A stretch of 64,000 nt of DNA, taken from the NCBI RefSeq assembly GCF_027938815.1, contig NZ_CP115913.1:2328001-2392000 (forward strand), in the 5' to 3' direction. This stretch comes from Oceanirhabdus sp. W0125-5. Its GTDB lineage: Bacteria > Bacillota > Clostridia > Clostridiales > Clostridiaceae. This document shows positions 56,701-64,000 of this stretch, piece after piece (position 1 is the first letter of the stretch; each line of letters starts with the position of its first letter). The position numbers were made by a program, and so were the translations under genes. Below the pieces are notes generated by a model. That model was not told the DNA's origin, did not search any database, and saw only the letters and a program-made list of their open reading frames with translations.

Positions 56701-57615
56701 TTTTTAATCACTGAAACATTTTCAATGTTTAATCATGATTCAAGATGGAGTGTTCATTTTTGGGATAGATATGAAATTATTGATATGTTAATTGAGAAGA
56801 GTGGTACTGAAGAGGAGAAAATATCGCAGAAAATATTTAAACTTCTCAGTGAACCAACAAAAAATAAATACAGAGATGCTGTAGATGATAGATTGTCATA
56901 TAAGTATAAATTTCAAGAAGCAATTGGGTTACCAACTGTTATGACAGTAACAGAGCTTAAAAAAAGAGAACAGACAATGGAGAGGTTTAATGAAGAAGAG
57001 GTTACAAAAGAAAGAGTAATACCATCTTTAAAGAAACGACCATTGTTTATGGAAGAGAAAAAAGGGCTTACACCTGCAGAGAAGGGAACAGCAATGCATA
57101 ACGTTGTTCAATATATTGACTTTGTTAAAACTGAAAGTATTGATGATATAAAAAAGCAAATAAATGATATGATAGACAAAGAATTAATTACCTTTGAAGA
57201 AGGAAATTCGGTTAATCCAAATAAAATTTTAAACTTAGTAAAATCAGAAATAGGATTAGAAATAATTAATGCACTTAGAGAAGGTAGATTGTATCGAGAG
57301 CGTCAATTTGCTCTAAATATTAAGGCGTATGAAATTTTTGAAGAACTTGGTGGACTAGAGCATGGAGGTAGATATAACGATGATACTATAAAACTTCAAG
57401 GTATAATAGATTTATATATTGAAGAAGAGGATGGATTAATATTAATTGATTATAAAACTGACTATGTTACTGAAGAAACATTACATGAAATAATAGAAAA
57501 ATATCGAAGTCAATTGAAATACTATTCAGAAGCTCTAGAGTATGTAACAGGCAAGAAGGTTAAAGAGAGGTATTTATATCTTTTTGGAATTGATAGGGCT
57601 GTACTAGTTCATTAG
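53791..57615 (+). CDS. addA: ATP-dependent helicase/nuclease subunit A (AddA)
   Basis: A 1274-residue UvrD/RecB-type helicase-nuclease. Helicase motifs include WTKEQSSAIHT, Walker A AAAGSGKTAVLV, TFTNAAASEMRER, LIDEYQDSN, VGDVKQSIYKFR and VRIMSIHKSKGLEFP. The C-terminal nuclease has GIIDLYIEEEDGLILIDYKTD. It forms the complete enzyme with AddB and is translationally coupled to it. Confidence 0.96.
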   Translation: MGDVKWTKEQSSAIHTRDCNLLVAAAAGSGKTAVLVQRIIEMITHKENPVDIDRLLIVTFTNAAASEMRERIGMAISKAINLAQKENDYNSSKNLQRQLTLLNRSSITTIHSFCLEVIKNNFHMLDIDPGFRVCDPTEIELIKNEALEEVFEEKYIRMQEGEKDFETLVEAFCSNRDDIALKEIILSIFNKIMSLPEPFKWLEEKCEEFNLGNRESMDGTVWGEILIQDVISELRGIYLQMEEGVNVVQSCEELFPNEETFKQELELIGTAIHLGTIGLNEMIRSVNNISFGRLKTIRNIKDKRSKDRATDIRNTVKKNIEKIKDRLNNSCGKSAVEDINSMYGIMNALKELIISFNNEFKRKKRERGIIDFTDFEHYALDLLVSKEENGEKIIKDGWYIPSNPAKELRSKYDEILIDEYQDSNMVQEVILNMISREPIGEPNIFMVGDVKQSIYKFRQANPKLFMDKYERYSIEEEGKYRKILLYKNFRSRENIVNSVNFIFELIMSKEAGELEYDEKERLNFGAFFGNEEDVEGHISGDVELHMIEMENPDNEENDFEDDSDEEELSKIQVEARFIANKISELISNKEYFVFDKKINEYRNPQFRDIVILLRSTSTSSEIIMEELKKREIPVYADVGNGYFEAVEVKTVLSLLHIVDNPMQDIHLIATMRSPIGGFLPEDFVDIRKCNPKESFYEACVKYRDGDVNAEEEIELREELQYALKVFINNLEVWREKSRYMPLDQFIWMLITETGYFGFVGSLGGGIQKQGNLKVLYQRAKNFENTSYKGLFNFINFINKLKKSSGDMGAAKVIGENENVVRIMSIHKSKGLEFPIVFLSTLGKQFNLQDLNGNILFHDKLGFGPDYVNLNMRISYPTLYKEIIKSKMKKETISEEMRILYVAFTRAREKLILTSTVKDIDKYLKSIAKGLLHDNKKIISSSVLGCKSYLDWIVSALLLHKDGKNLRERNEFLITETFSMFNHDSRWSVHFWDRYEIIDMLIEKSGTEEEKISQKIFKLLSEPTKNKYRDAVDDRLSYKYKFQEAIGLPTVMTVTELKKREQTMERFNEEEVTKERVIPSLKKRPLFMEEKKGLTPAEKGTAMHNVVQYIDFVKTESIDDIKKQINDMIDKELITFEEGNSVNPNKILNLVKSEIGLEIINALREGRLYRERQFALNIKAYEIFEELGGLEHGGRYNDDTIKLQGIIDLYIEEEDGLILIDYKTDYVTEETLHEIIEKYRSQLKYYSEALEYVTGKKVKERYLYLFGIDRAVLVH

Positions 57616-57643
57616 ATAGGAAATAAGGGGAGTTGTTCAATAT

Positions 57644-58183
57644 ATGGATGGATATGAACGAGTAGAAATAAAACCTGAGATTCAATTAATTGCTAATGAG
57701 AGCATAAAGGTCTTTTTAATTTCAGTGATAATAGGTGTTATTAGCAATGTAAGCTTAAATGGCATAAATGTGAAATTTTCTTTGTATGGAGTAGTGATTT
57801 TTATTGTGTTATATAGTATAGGAATAGTAATGCACGAGATAATACATGCTCTTTGCTTTAGATACTATAGTAGGATTAATTGGGATAATATTAAATTTGG
57901 ATTTCATAAACAATACTTATGTCCATATGTTCACTGCAAAGTGAGCGTAGAGAATAGATTTATGGGAGTAGTATTGATACTTCCAACAATTATTACAGGG
58001 GTATTTCCTTGGATATTTGGAATTATAAATGGAAGTTATATCTTAATAGTTGTTGGGGCGCTTCTAATTTCAGGAGGAGTTGGAGACTTTGCTATGTATA
58101 ATCAATTGAGAAGATTTCCTAAGGCTTCTCTAGTACATGATTTTGAAAATGATATTGGATGTGAAGTGTATATAAAGAAATGA
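57644..58183 (+). CDS. DUF3267 family putative membrane metalloprotease
   Basis: A 179-residue membrane protein with several helices and the zinc-protease-like motif HEIIHAL in the middle, plus ENDIGCEVYI at the end. This is the layout of DUF3267 proteins, which are suspected site-2-like metalloproteases without known substrate. It follows addA by 28 bases but has a weak link to it in function. A full-length repeat follows. Confidence 0.8.
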   Translation: MDGYERVEIKPEIQLIANESIKVFLISVIIGVISNVSLNGINVKFSLYGVVIFIVLYSIGIVMHEIIHALCFRYYSRINWDNIKFGFHKQYLCPYVHCKVSVENRFMGVVLILPTIITGVFPWIFGIINGSYILIVVGALLISGGVGDFAMYNQLRRFPKASLVHDFENDIGCEVYIKK

Positions 58184-58200
58184 AGAAGAGGAGATATAGA

Positions 58201-58465
58201 AAACATAATGGAGAATGGAGAATGGAGAATGTATAATGGAAAATGATTGACATTTCTCTTCGAGAAATTTTTATTATTATTGTTCCTTGGACAATAAAGG
58301 TTTACTCGTTTTATTTGTAATGAAACCTTGTAATATAAATACAATATTTTATCGTAGATAAAATAAGTAAATCTCTCTTGTACTAAAGAACAATAAAATG
58401 TAGTTTCTGCGTAAGCAGAAACATCCATCGTTGTCCACTGTCAACTGTCAACTGTCAACTTTTTT
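58201..58465. repeat. dispersed hairpin repeat, copy F (longest)
   Basis: The longest copy. Left end of ATGGAGA units, the ACATTTCTCTTCGAGAAATTT hairpin, ATTGTTCC, then an extra stretch before ATACAATATTTTATCGTAGATAAAATAAGTAAA, TTGTACTAAAGAACAATA, the GTTTCTGCGTAAGCAGAAAC hairpin, and a right end of TGTCAAC units. Unlike copy A, its two ends carry different 7-nt units. Confidence 0.82.
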
Positions 58466-58786
58466 TTAAAGGTTTTAATTTTTTAAGAGCACGCATCTCG
58501 TGCTTTTTTTGTATTTATTATCAAAATGTTAAGAAAAATGTAGATAAATAGAGGGGGATTTAATGATGAAAATTTCCTCTTGAAATTCAAAAAAAATAAG
58601 TGTAAAATAATATGTTAAGTCAGTCACAGTGGGCTTTGAGGGTGTGTTTAAAAAATATAAAAAAACTTAAAATTTCTATTGATACTCTCAGATTTTTAAA
58701 GTATAATTAATTCAAAAGTTTATAAAAACTTTACAAAAAATATTTATTGTTTTTTGGAGTATAAATTAATAAGGAGGAAGTTAAGT
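58466..58786. other. intergenic region with terminator and short remnants
   Basis: Contains the terminator at 58488-58511, a six-codon ORF with a good ribosome site (58563, MMKISS) that looks like a dead gene start, and AT-rich sequence before the next gene. I see no structured RNA or further gene. Confidence 0.5.
58488..58511 (+). terminator. hairpin terminator
   Basis: AGCACG pairs with CGTGCT around CATCT, followed by seven T residues. It follows the longest repeat copy. Confidence 0.82.
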
Positions 58787-59026
58787 ATGGAATTTGAACG
58801 TTTAAGTAGAGATGAGTTTAGGACCATTTTAGATAAAATTGATTATGATAATTATGCTAATTTTAGTTCTTTACATGAAGCAGTAATGGAGGAATTAAAT
58901 GATGAATCTGTTTATGAAGACATTGTTTCATATTTTGAAATGGAATTAGATTATAACTGTGATGCAAACATAAAGGATCTTGAAGAAGAAAATATCCAGT
59001 TAATTTTAGAGACTGTAAATTCATAA
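58787..59026 (+). CDS. small acidic hypothetical protein
   Basis: A 79-residue acidic helical protein (MEFERLSRDEFRTILDKIDY at the start) with strong ribosome site AAGGAGGAAG. No family is recognised. It stands alone, with an AT-rich promoter region upstream. Confidence 0.68.
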   Translation: MEFERLSRDEFRTILDKIDYDNYANFSSLHEAVMEELNDESVYEDIVSYFEMELDYNCDANIKDLEEENIQLILETVNS

Positions 59027-59128
59027 TATACTATGAAGTTTAATCATATATTTTATTAATAAAGCACCTATATGGTGCTATTTTAAATGTAAAGAACAAA
59101 GTTCTTTTACTCAATAATGGGGGTTAGC

Positions 59129-60394
59129 ATGGGGATAAATATAAAGAAAGATAAACAGATATGGAAGTTCTGTTTTTATGGTTTTTTTAAGAATCTGAAG
59201 TTTTTTGAGCCATATTTAATAGTGTATCTATTAAGTATGGGATTAAATTATATAGATATTGGAGGGCTAATAGCCTTAAAAGAAATAATCATATACATAT
59301 TTGAAATTCCTTCGGGAGTAATTGCTGATATATATGGAAAGAAGAAAGAGTTAGTAATGTGTTTTATATTCTATATTATTTCATTTATATTATTCTTTTT
59401 TGGGAAAGGAATTTTTATTATTTCAATTGGAATGATATTTTATGGATTAGGAGAAGCTTTCAGATCAGGAACTCACAAGGCTATGATACTTGAGTATCTT
59501 GATGTAAAAGGGTGGACAAAACATAAAAGCTTAGTTTATGGGAGGACAAGATCTTTTTCTTTATTAGGTTCCGCTATTTCAGCGCTTCTATCTATAGTGT
59601 TTATTTTAAATATGCCCTCAATGAAATGGATATTTCTTTTATCAATAGTTCCATATGTTTTAGACATGATATTAATAATATCATATCCTAGAGAGCTTGA
59701 TAGACATGGAAAATGCGAATTTAATATAATATTTTTAATAAAAGAATCAATAGTAAAGTTGAGATATTCACTTTGTCATAAAGAAATAAGGCAAGTTATA
59801 GTTGGGTCATCGATATATACAGGTGTAATGGATGTTATAAAAGATTATATTCAGCCAATTTTGAAGGCTATGATTTTACTTACTTTTGTAGGAAACAGTG
59901 AAAGTGAAGGGGATATATATTTAAAAATATCTTTAGGATTAATTTATTTCGTATTTAATATTTTTAGTTCTGTTGGTTCAAGGAATGCATACAGATTAAA
60001 TAAATTTTTGAAATCGGAAAACTTATTGAATATTTATTTTGTTGTAACAGCAATAGTATTTTTAATTTTAAGTTTTGGAATAAAACTAAACAGTTATACA
60101 CTTATTATTTTATGTTACTTTGTGATTTTTATATTGAAGAATACAAGAAAACCATTTATGTTAGATGTGCTTGGTGAATTGGTTGAGAAAGATTCGAGGG
60201 CATCTGTATTATCTGTGAATAGCCAATTAAAGTCATTAGTAGTAATAGTACTAGCACCAGTAATGGGATTCATTGCTGAATATCTTCAAATAGAAGTTTT
60301 ATTTATTGTGTGTGCTCTTATGATGATGTTATGTATTAGAGTCAAAACTTACAAAAATATATTTAGTAGAAAAGAAATGGATAAAGATGTATAA
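59129..60394 (+). CDS. MFS transporter
   Basis: A 421-residue major facilitator with 12 predicted helices. PSGVIADIYGKKKELVMC is the family motif A between helices 2 and 3, and EIIIYIFEIPSG is typical of the multidrug/DHA-like group of Firmicutes. The substrate is unknown. I use the ATG at 59129 after GGGGG; an ATG at 59117 is an alternative. The next gene starts 22 bases after it. Confidence 0.82.
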   Translation: MGINIKKDKQIWKFCFYGFFKNLKFFEPYLIVYLLSMGLNYIDIGGLIALKEIIIYIFEIPSGVIADIYGKKKELVMCFIFYIISFILFFFGKGIFIISIGMIFYGLGEAFRSGTHKAMILEYLDVKGWTKHKSLVYGRTRSFSLLGSAISALLSIVFILNMPSMKWIFLLSIVPYVLDMILIISYPRELDRHGKCEFNIIFLIKESIVKLRYSLCHKEIRQVIVGSSIYTGVMDVIKDYIQPILKAMILLTFVGNSESEGDIYLKISLGLIYFVFNIFSSVGSRNAYRLNKFLKSENLLNIYFVVTAIVFLILSFGIKLNSYTLIILCYFVIFILKNTRKPFMLDVLGELVEKDSRASVLSVNSQLKSLVVIVLAPVMGFIAEYLQIEVLFIVCALMMMLCIRVKTYKNIFSRKEMDKDV

Positions 60395-60415
60395 TATTCC
60401 TTGGGAGGGGATATT

Positions 60416-60802
60416 ATGAAAAAATATATTGATCAATTTATTTTATTTATTGTAGGATTCATACTTATGAGTAGTAGTTTGATAGTAGGAATATTTATTA
60501 GAAAATATTCCTTATTCAATGTGTATATAGAAGAAATAATGTATAGAGTAAGAGACTGTGTGCTTTTATTAGGTTTTATTGTAGTAATTATTTCAGCTTT
60601 TGTTGTAATTCTTAAAATAGCCCAATCATATTTGAAGGAAAAAAATATTTTATTAAATGATTTAGAGAAGGCACTTATATTTATATCATTTGGTATTTTG
60701 ATTATAATACCTATAGTTGGAATTATTTTATTAGTAATGGGTATATCGTATAAATTTTTGACTAATGAAACACAACAAGAGGAAAATAAAAATAAAAGGT
60801 AA
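60416..60802 (+). CDS. small membrane protein
   Basis: A 128-residue protein with three likely membrane helices (about 8-28, 45-67, 90-112) and a basic tail. No family recognised. GGAGGGG precedes the ATG. Probably co-transcribed with the MFS transporter. Confidence 0.65.
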   Translation: MKKYIDQFILFIVGFILMSSSLIVGIFIRKYSLFNVYIEEIMYRVRDCVLLLGFIVVIISAFVVILKIAQSYLKEKNILLNDLEKALIFISFGILIIIPIVGIILLVMGISYKFLTNETQQEENKNKR

Positions 60803-60826
60803 TCCATTGGGATTACCTTTTTTATC
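60794..60826. terminator. terminator after small membrane protein
   Basis: AAAAGGTAATCC and GGATTACCTTTT form a 12-bp stem with an ATTG loop and a T-run. It includes the stop codon of the gene. Confidence 0.9.
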
Positions 60827-60865
60827 AACAATATTTGTTCTTCATCTCTTTTCTTTGGTCACAAG

Positions 60866-60892
60866 ACATAAAACTACGTAATAGTTTTATGT
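60866..60892. other. perfect 11-bp hairpin downstream of the zinc-ribbon gene
   Basis: ACATAAAACTA and TAGTTTTATGT pair perfectly around CGTAA, just after the stop of the minus-strand gene. There is no T-run on that strand, so a terminator role is uncertain. Confidence 0.5.
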
Positions 60893-60894
60893 TA

Positions 60895-61056
60895 TTATCT
60901 TTTATTATGATTTCTTCTATCTTTTGCTTTAGATCTACATTCTTTACATCTTTTAGGTTCGTTTTCGAAACCTTTTTCTTTATAGAATTCTTGCTCTCCT
61001 GCTGTAAAGATAAACTCATTTCCACAATCCTTACAGATTAATTTCTTATCTTCCAT
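60895..61056 (-). CDS. small zinc-ribbon protein
   Basis: A 53-residue protein with two CxxC pairs (CKDCGNEF and CKECRSK) separated by a segment with FTAGEQEFYKEKGF, which is the pattern of the probable zinc-ribbon family found in many Firmicutes. The basic tail could bind nucleic acid. The ATG at 61056 follows AGGAGG; a longer frame has no ribosome site. Function unknown. Confidence 0.82.
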   Translation of the reverse strand: MEDKKLICKDCGNEFIFTAGEQEFYKEKGFENEPKRCKECRSKAKDRRNHNKR

Positions 61057-61212
61057 TTTTTGGCCTCCTAATAATTCAAAATACAATAGTAAATAAACGT
61101 CACTTCTAAGTGGCAATATTTTGAAACATTAGAAGGAAATTTAAATACTTAAGTTTAAGAATTATTATCCCATAATGAAATCAAAAAGTCAACCAAGAAT
61201 GAGAATATTTAC

Positions 61213-63081
61213 CTATATATATTCATCAACAGAATCCATCTCAAAATAAAACTGAACGCCTTTTTCTGTATTAATTACACTGTATGAAGCTCCATGTTTT
61301 TCTAAGATTTTTTTAACTATCAATAAACCCAGCCCTGTACCTCCAGAATCTCTATTTCTTGATTTCTCAACTCTATAAAACTCATTCCAAATTTTTGGTA
61401 TATCCTCAGATGGAATATGAGTACCTGTATTTTCAATAGAAAACCTAACCTTATCTTTGGAGGTTGTAATATTAACATTAATATTTTCTTTACATGGTGA
61501 GTATTTAATTGCATTGAGAAACAAATTACTAAGTACTTCCGTCAATTTAATTCTATCACCTATTACAAATCCATCTTCATAGTTAAAGTTAACAGATAAT
61601 AGTTTCTCTTTCACTAAGCTATGAAACTTATTATTTATTTTTAAGAAAACATCGTTTAGATTCACAATAGCTGTATCAAGTTCAAATGAAGGTGAATCTA
61701 ATTTTGATAATTGAAGCAATTCATACACCATAGATTGCATATAATCAACTTCTTCTTTTAAAATACTCAGATATTTTTCAGGGGATTCAGTATATATTTT
61801 ATCCTCTATCCCTTCTAATATACCATTCATTACTGTTAAAGGAGTTTTTAACTCATGGGATATATTAGCCATAAATTCTTTTCTTAATTTTTCTTGCATT
61901 TCTTTATAGTTTAATTGCTCCTTAAGTTGTTCATTAGCTGAATCAAGTTCATTTTTATAACGTTCCAAATTACTAGATAATGTATTAAGACTTTGAGAAA
62001 GAGTACCTAGTTCGTCATTTGAAACAATATCACATTTTTCAGAGAAATCTAATGAAGCCATTTTATGAGCAGTTTGATTGAGTTTTAACAATGGTGAAGA
62101 CAGAATTTTTGATAAAAAAATTGACGCTAAAGTAATAACAATAATTGCAAAAAAGAAATAGTATATATAATAATTTTGTATAATATACACAGTACCCTCA
62201 ATAGGAGTATAAGGTATTGAAACACCCAGTATGAATTGTTCGTTATAGAGTTTAATTGGTTCAAAAAAAATAAGTGATTCTGTTTCGTAATCATCTGATT
62301 GTGTTTTATAGTATGCTTCTTGTAAGTTTAAAATATTAGATTCATTTGATTCATCATTTAAATCTAAGTAATTGAATAATTCATCATATAGAATTGATTC
62401 AAGAGAATCATAAGAATACAAAATATTATTATTAATATCTGAATAATTAATAAATACAATTTTACACTCAAACTTAGAAATATTATTATAATTATCTTCC
62501 TTAGCAGGAAAATTATTTTCAGCAGATTCCTTAGAAGTAGACTCTGTAGATTCATAAATTTCATTCACAATAAATTGTGTATTATCTATTATAATTTCTA
62601 GTGGATACATAATATTTTCAGAAGGAATAAATTTTCCTTTTATAGTAATTTCTGAGCCTACAGATAAATCGTAATTAGAAACAAGTTCTTGTAAATCATC
62701 TGGATAGATATCAACCTTTACTTGAGCAAAATTATCAGTTTTTACATATAATAGTCCCTCATTTTGCGTGGATGGATCTCCAAAACAAGGGTTTCCGTAT
62801 AAATCATAAATGATTACTGCAGAGTTATTATTATGAGAAAATTTTAATAAAGTGCTATTTAATTTGTTAACTTCTTGATGGGAAGTAGGAAGTTTATTAG
62901 AATATGCGATAGTTAAATCAGTTTTTAATGAACTTATTTCTGATTCAAGATTGTTAATAATGCTTGATTCGTAGAAAGTTTCTAAAAAAATACTTTGAAA
63001 TGCAAACTGAAAAACTTGAACAATTAAAACAATAGATAATATTAGAAAAAAGAGTTTTAAAACTATTCCTTTATATTTCAT
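61213..63081 (-). CDS. sensor histidine kinase
   Basis: A 622-residue membrane sensor kinase. TM1 (about 8-28), a long extracellular region (about 30-295) rich in acidic residues, TM2 (about 297-318) and HAMP are followed by the HisKA site FMANISHELKTPLTV (His near 409) and an HATPase domain (NLFLNAIKYS, NTGTHIP, GGTGLGLLIVKK). Its start overlaps the response-regulator stop (TAATG). The stimulus is unknown; the large outer domain suggests an envelope or extracellular signal. Confidence 0.92.
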   Translation of the reverse strand: MKYKGIVLKLFFLILSIVLIVQVFQFAFQSIFLETFYESSIINNLESEISSLKTDLTIAYSNKLPTSHQEVNKLNSTLLKFSHNNNSAVIIYDLYGNPCFGDPSTQNEGLLYVKTDNFAQVKVDIYPDDLQELVSNYDLSVGSEITIKGKFIPSENIMYPLEIIIDNTQFIVNEIYESTESTSKESAENNFPAKEDNYNNISKFECKIVFINYSDINNNILYSYDSLESILYDELFNYLDLNDESNESNILNLQEAYYKTQSDDYETESLIFFEPIKLYNEQFILGVSIPYTPIEGTVYIIQNYYIYYFFFAIIVITLASIFLSKILSSPLLKLNQTAHKMASLDFSEKCDIVSNDELGTLSQSLNTLSSNLERYKNELDSANEQLKEQLNYKEMQEKLRKEFMANISHELKTPLTVMNGILEGIEDKIYTESPEKYLSILKEEVDYMQSMVYELLQLSKLDSPSFELDTAIVNLNDVFLKINNKFHSLVKEKLLSVNFNYEDGFVIGDRIKLTEVLSNLFLNAIKYSPCKENINVNITTSKDKVRFSIENTGTHIPSEDIPKIWNEFYRVEKSRNRDSGGTGLGLLIVKKILEKHGASYSVINTEKGVQFYFEMDSVDEYI

Positions 63082-63755
63082 TATTCCACCTCAAATTTAT
63101 AGCCTATGCCAAAAACTGTTTGTATCATATAAGCTTTATGTTCCATAGCTTTTCTTAGTTTTTTTACATGAGTATCAACAACTCTAGTGTTTCCAAAATA
63201 ATCAAATCCCCATACTGCATTTAATATGGAATCTCTAGAAAGTGCAATACCAGAGTTCTTTATAAAATAGACTAGTAAATCATACTCTTTTGGAGAAAGT
63301 TTAATTTCAGAATTATCAATGTAAACATTATGAGAATCAAGATTAATTCTTAGTCCATCTCGTTCAAGTACATTACTCTCTGATAATACGGTGCCTTCAG
63401 TACGTTTTAAGAGCATTTTTACTCTTGCAATCAATACCGCAGGACTAAATGGTTTTGTTACATATTCATCAGCTTTAAGGTCAAATCCCATTAACATATC
63501 TTCTTCATCATTTCGAGCTGTAAGCATGATAATTGGAACAGCTGATTTTTTACGTATTCTTTTACATACAGACCAGCCATCTAATTTTGGCATCATAACA
63601 TCTAAAATAACTAAATCTACAGAATTTGATTCAAAAGCTTCTATGCCTTTAATTCCATCACAGGCACGAATAACTTCATAACCTTCTTTTGTAAAATAAT
63701 CATATAGAATATCTAATATTTTTACTTCATCTTCAATAATAAGTATTTTCTGCAT
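63081..63755 (-). CDS. OmpR-family response regulator
   Basis: A 224-residue regulator. The receiver domain has the acidic pair IIEDE, the phospho-Asp in LVILDVMMPKLDG, and KPFSPAVL; the winged-helix C-terminal domain has LSPKEYDLLVYF and NTRVVDTHVKKLRK. It is first in the two-gene operon with the sensor kinase. Targets are not evident in the window. Confidence 0.95.
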   Translation of the reverse strand: MQKILIIEDEVKILDILYDYFTKEGYEVIRACDGIKGIEAFESNSVDLVILDVMMPKLDGWSVCKRIRKKSAVPIIMLTARNDEEDMLMGFDLKADEYVTKPFSPAVLIARVKMLLKRTEGTVLSESNVLERDGLRINLDSHNVYIDNSEIKLSPKEYDLLVYFIKNSGIALSRDSILNAVWGFDYFGNTRVVDTHVKKLRKAMEHKAYMIQTVFGIGYKFEVE

Positions 63756-63817
63756 ATCAAACCTCGCTAAATTAATTTAAATAAGTATAATTCAAAATTG
63801 TGTATTTTATGTGTACA

Positions 63818-63847
63818 AAAAAAGAAATAGGCACATTAATGCCTATT
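63818..63847 (-). terminator. terminator after antiporter gene
   Basis: On the minus strand AATAGGC pairs with GCCTATT around ATTAATGT and is followed by a U-rich run. It overlaps the antiporter stop codon and separates it from the two-component operon. Confidence 0.85.
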
Positions 63848-64000
63848 ATATACTCAAAGATTTTTTTTTGTCAATATGTGCCTCTCCTGCTTTGAAAATT
63901 GCATATTTGGTCATTAAAGGACCAATAAGTTCATAAATTACAGTTGCTGCAAGTATAATAGTACGTATGGTATCACCATTTGGAAGAGTATTTTCAGCAA
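63846..64000 (-). CDS. C-terminal end of a cation/proton antiporter (partial)
   Basis: The last 51 codons of a gene entering from the right edge. The translated end (AATVIYELIGPLMTKYAIFK, then AGEAH, DKKKS and a stop) matches the conserved C-terminal helix of CPA-type Na+/K+:H+ antiporters. Only the final membrane helix and short tail are visible, so ion and subtype cannot be told. Confidence 0.7.
   Translation of the reverse strand, partial: AENTLPNGDTIRTIILAATVIYELIGPLMTKYAIFKAGEAHIDKKKSLSI

Noticed and set aside
60835-61041. Plus-strand open frame opposite the zinc-ribbon gene
   Set aside because: No ribosome site and a Phe/Ser-rich translation typical of antisense to a Lys/Glu-rich gene; the minus-strand gene has paired CxxC motifs and AGGAGG.

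Overview
The window comes from a very AT-rich, Gram-positive anaerobe, almost certainly a Clostridium sensu stricto species of the butyrate/solvent-forming type. The case rests on AGGAGG-type ribosome sites in front of nearly every gene, a trimeric NAD-linked [FeFe]-hydrogenase, a CtfA/CtfB-type CoA-transferase pair, a reverse rubrerythrin, AddAB, TPP and T-box leader RNAs, and an archaeal-type aspartyl-tRNA synthetase. The genus is an inference; the species is not determined. No rRNA, tRNA, phage, IS transposase or CRISPR array was seen.

Layout. 0-3.4 kb: an unknown gene cut by the left edge, a ribokinase-like sugar kinase, an MgtC-family membrane protein, and thiT under a TPP riboswitch. 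3.4-8 kb: a DinG-type Fe-S helicase followed by three tandem small paralogues of unknown function that share an invariant first eight residues, then a DUF3867-like protein. 8-10.2 kb: a CDF metal exporter and a translationally coupled pair of membrane-anchored proteins with a nuclease-like fold pattern. 10.5-14 kb: hydrogenase operon hydC-hydB-hydA on the minus strand. 14.1-16.1 kb: a glucose-type PTS EIICBA. 16.2-28.9 kb: a run of plus-strand accessory genes (six GNAT acetyltransferases, two serine hydrolases of which one lacks its nucleophile, a NUDIX protein, a tyrosine phosphatase, an amidohydrolase and a methyltransferase stump).

29-31.1 kb: aspS behind a textbook promoter, a full T-box with an overlapping Glu/Asn specifier (GAAC), a dispersed repeat and a second T-box expression platform without Stem I. 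31.2-36.2 kb: a chemoreceptor, a secreted leucine-rich-repeat protein, VTT, DUF1292 and UMF1-type MFS proteins. 36.4-41.9 kb: a glycerol regulon (glpP, glpK, a hairpin leader, two FAD oxidoreductases, DUF1667). 41.9-45.5 kb: an internally deleted dehydrogenase, an XRE/TPR regulator, a nucleotidyltransferase and two small membrane proteins. 45.7-50 kb: ctfB/ctfA, a chemoreceptor and reverse rubrerythrin. 50.1-57.6 kb: addB-addA. 57.6-64 kb: a DUF3267 protein, small proteins, an MFS transporter, an OmpR-type two-component system and the end of a cation/proton antiporter.

Fitting together: fermentation redox balance (hydABC, ctfAB), carbon entry (ptsG, glpPK and the FAD oxidoreductases), oxygen/peroxide defence (reverse rubrerythrin) and DNA repair (addAB, DinG) form the core. 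Between core genes lies a family of hairpin-rich repeats (six copies, two full-length) whose ends are built of degenerate 7-nt units, mostly placed at gene 3' ends. The least explained items are the three tandem small paralogues, the layered T-box leader of aspS, and the GNAT-rich island with its small-peptide/terminator leader.
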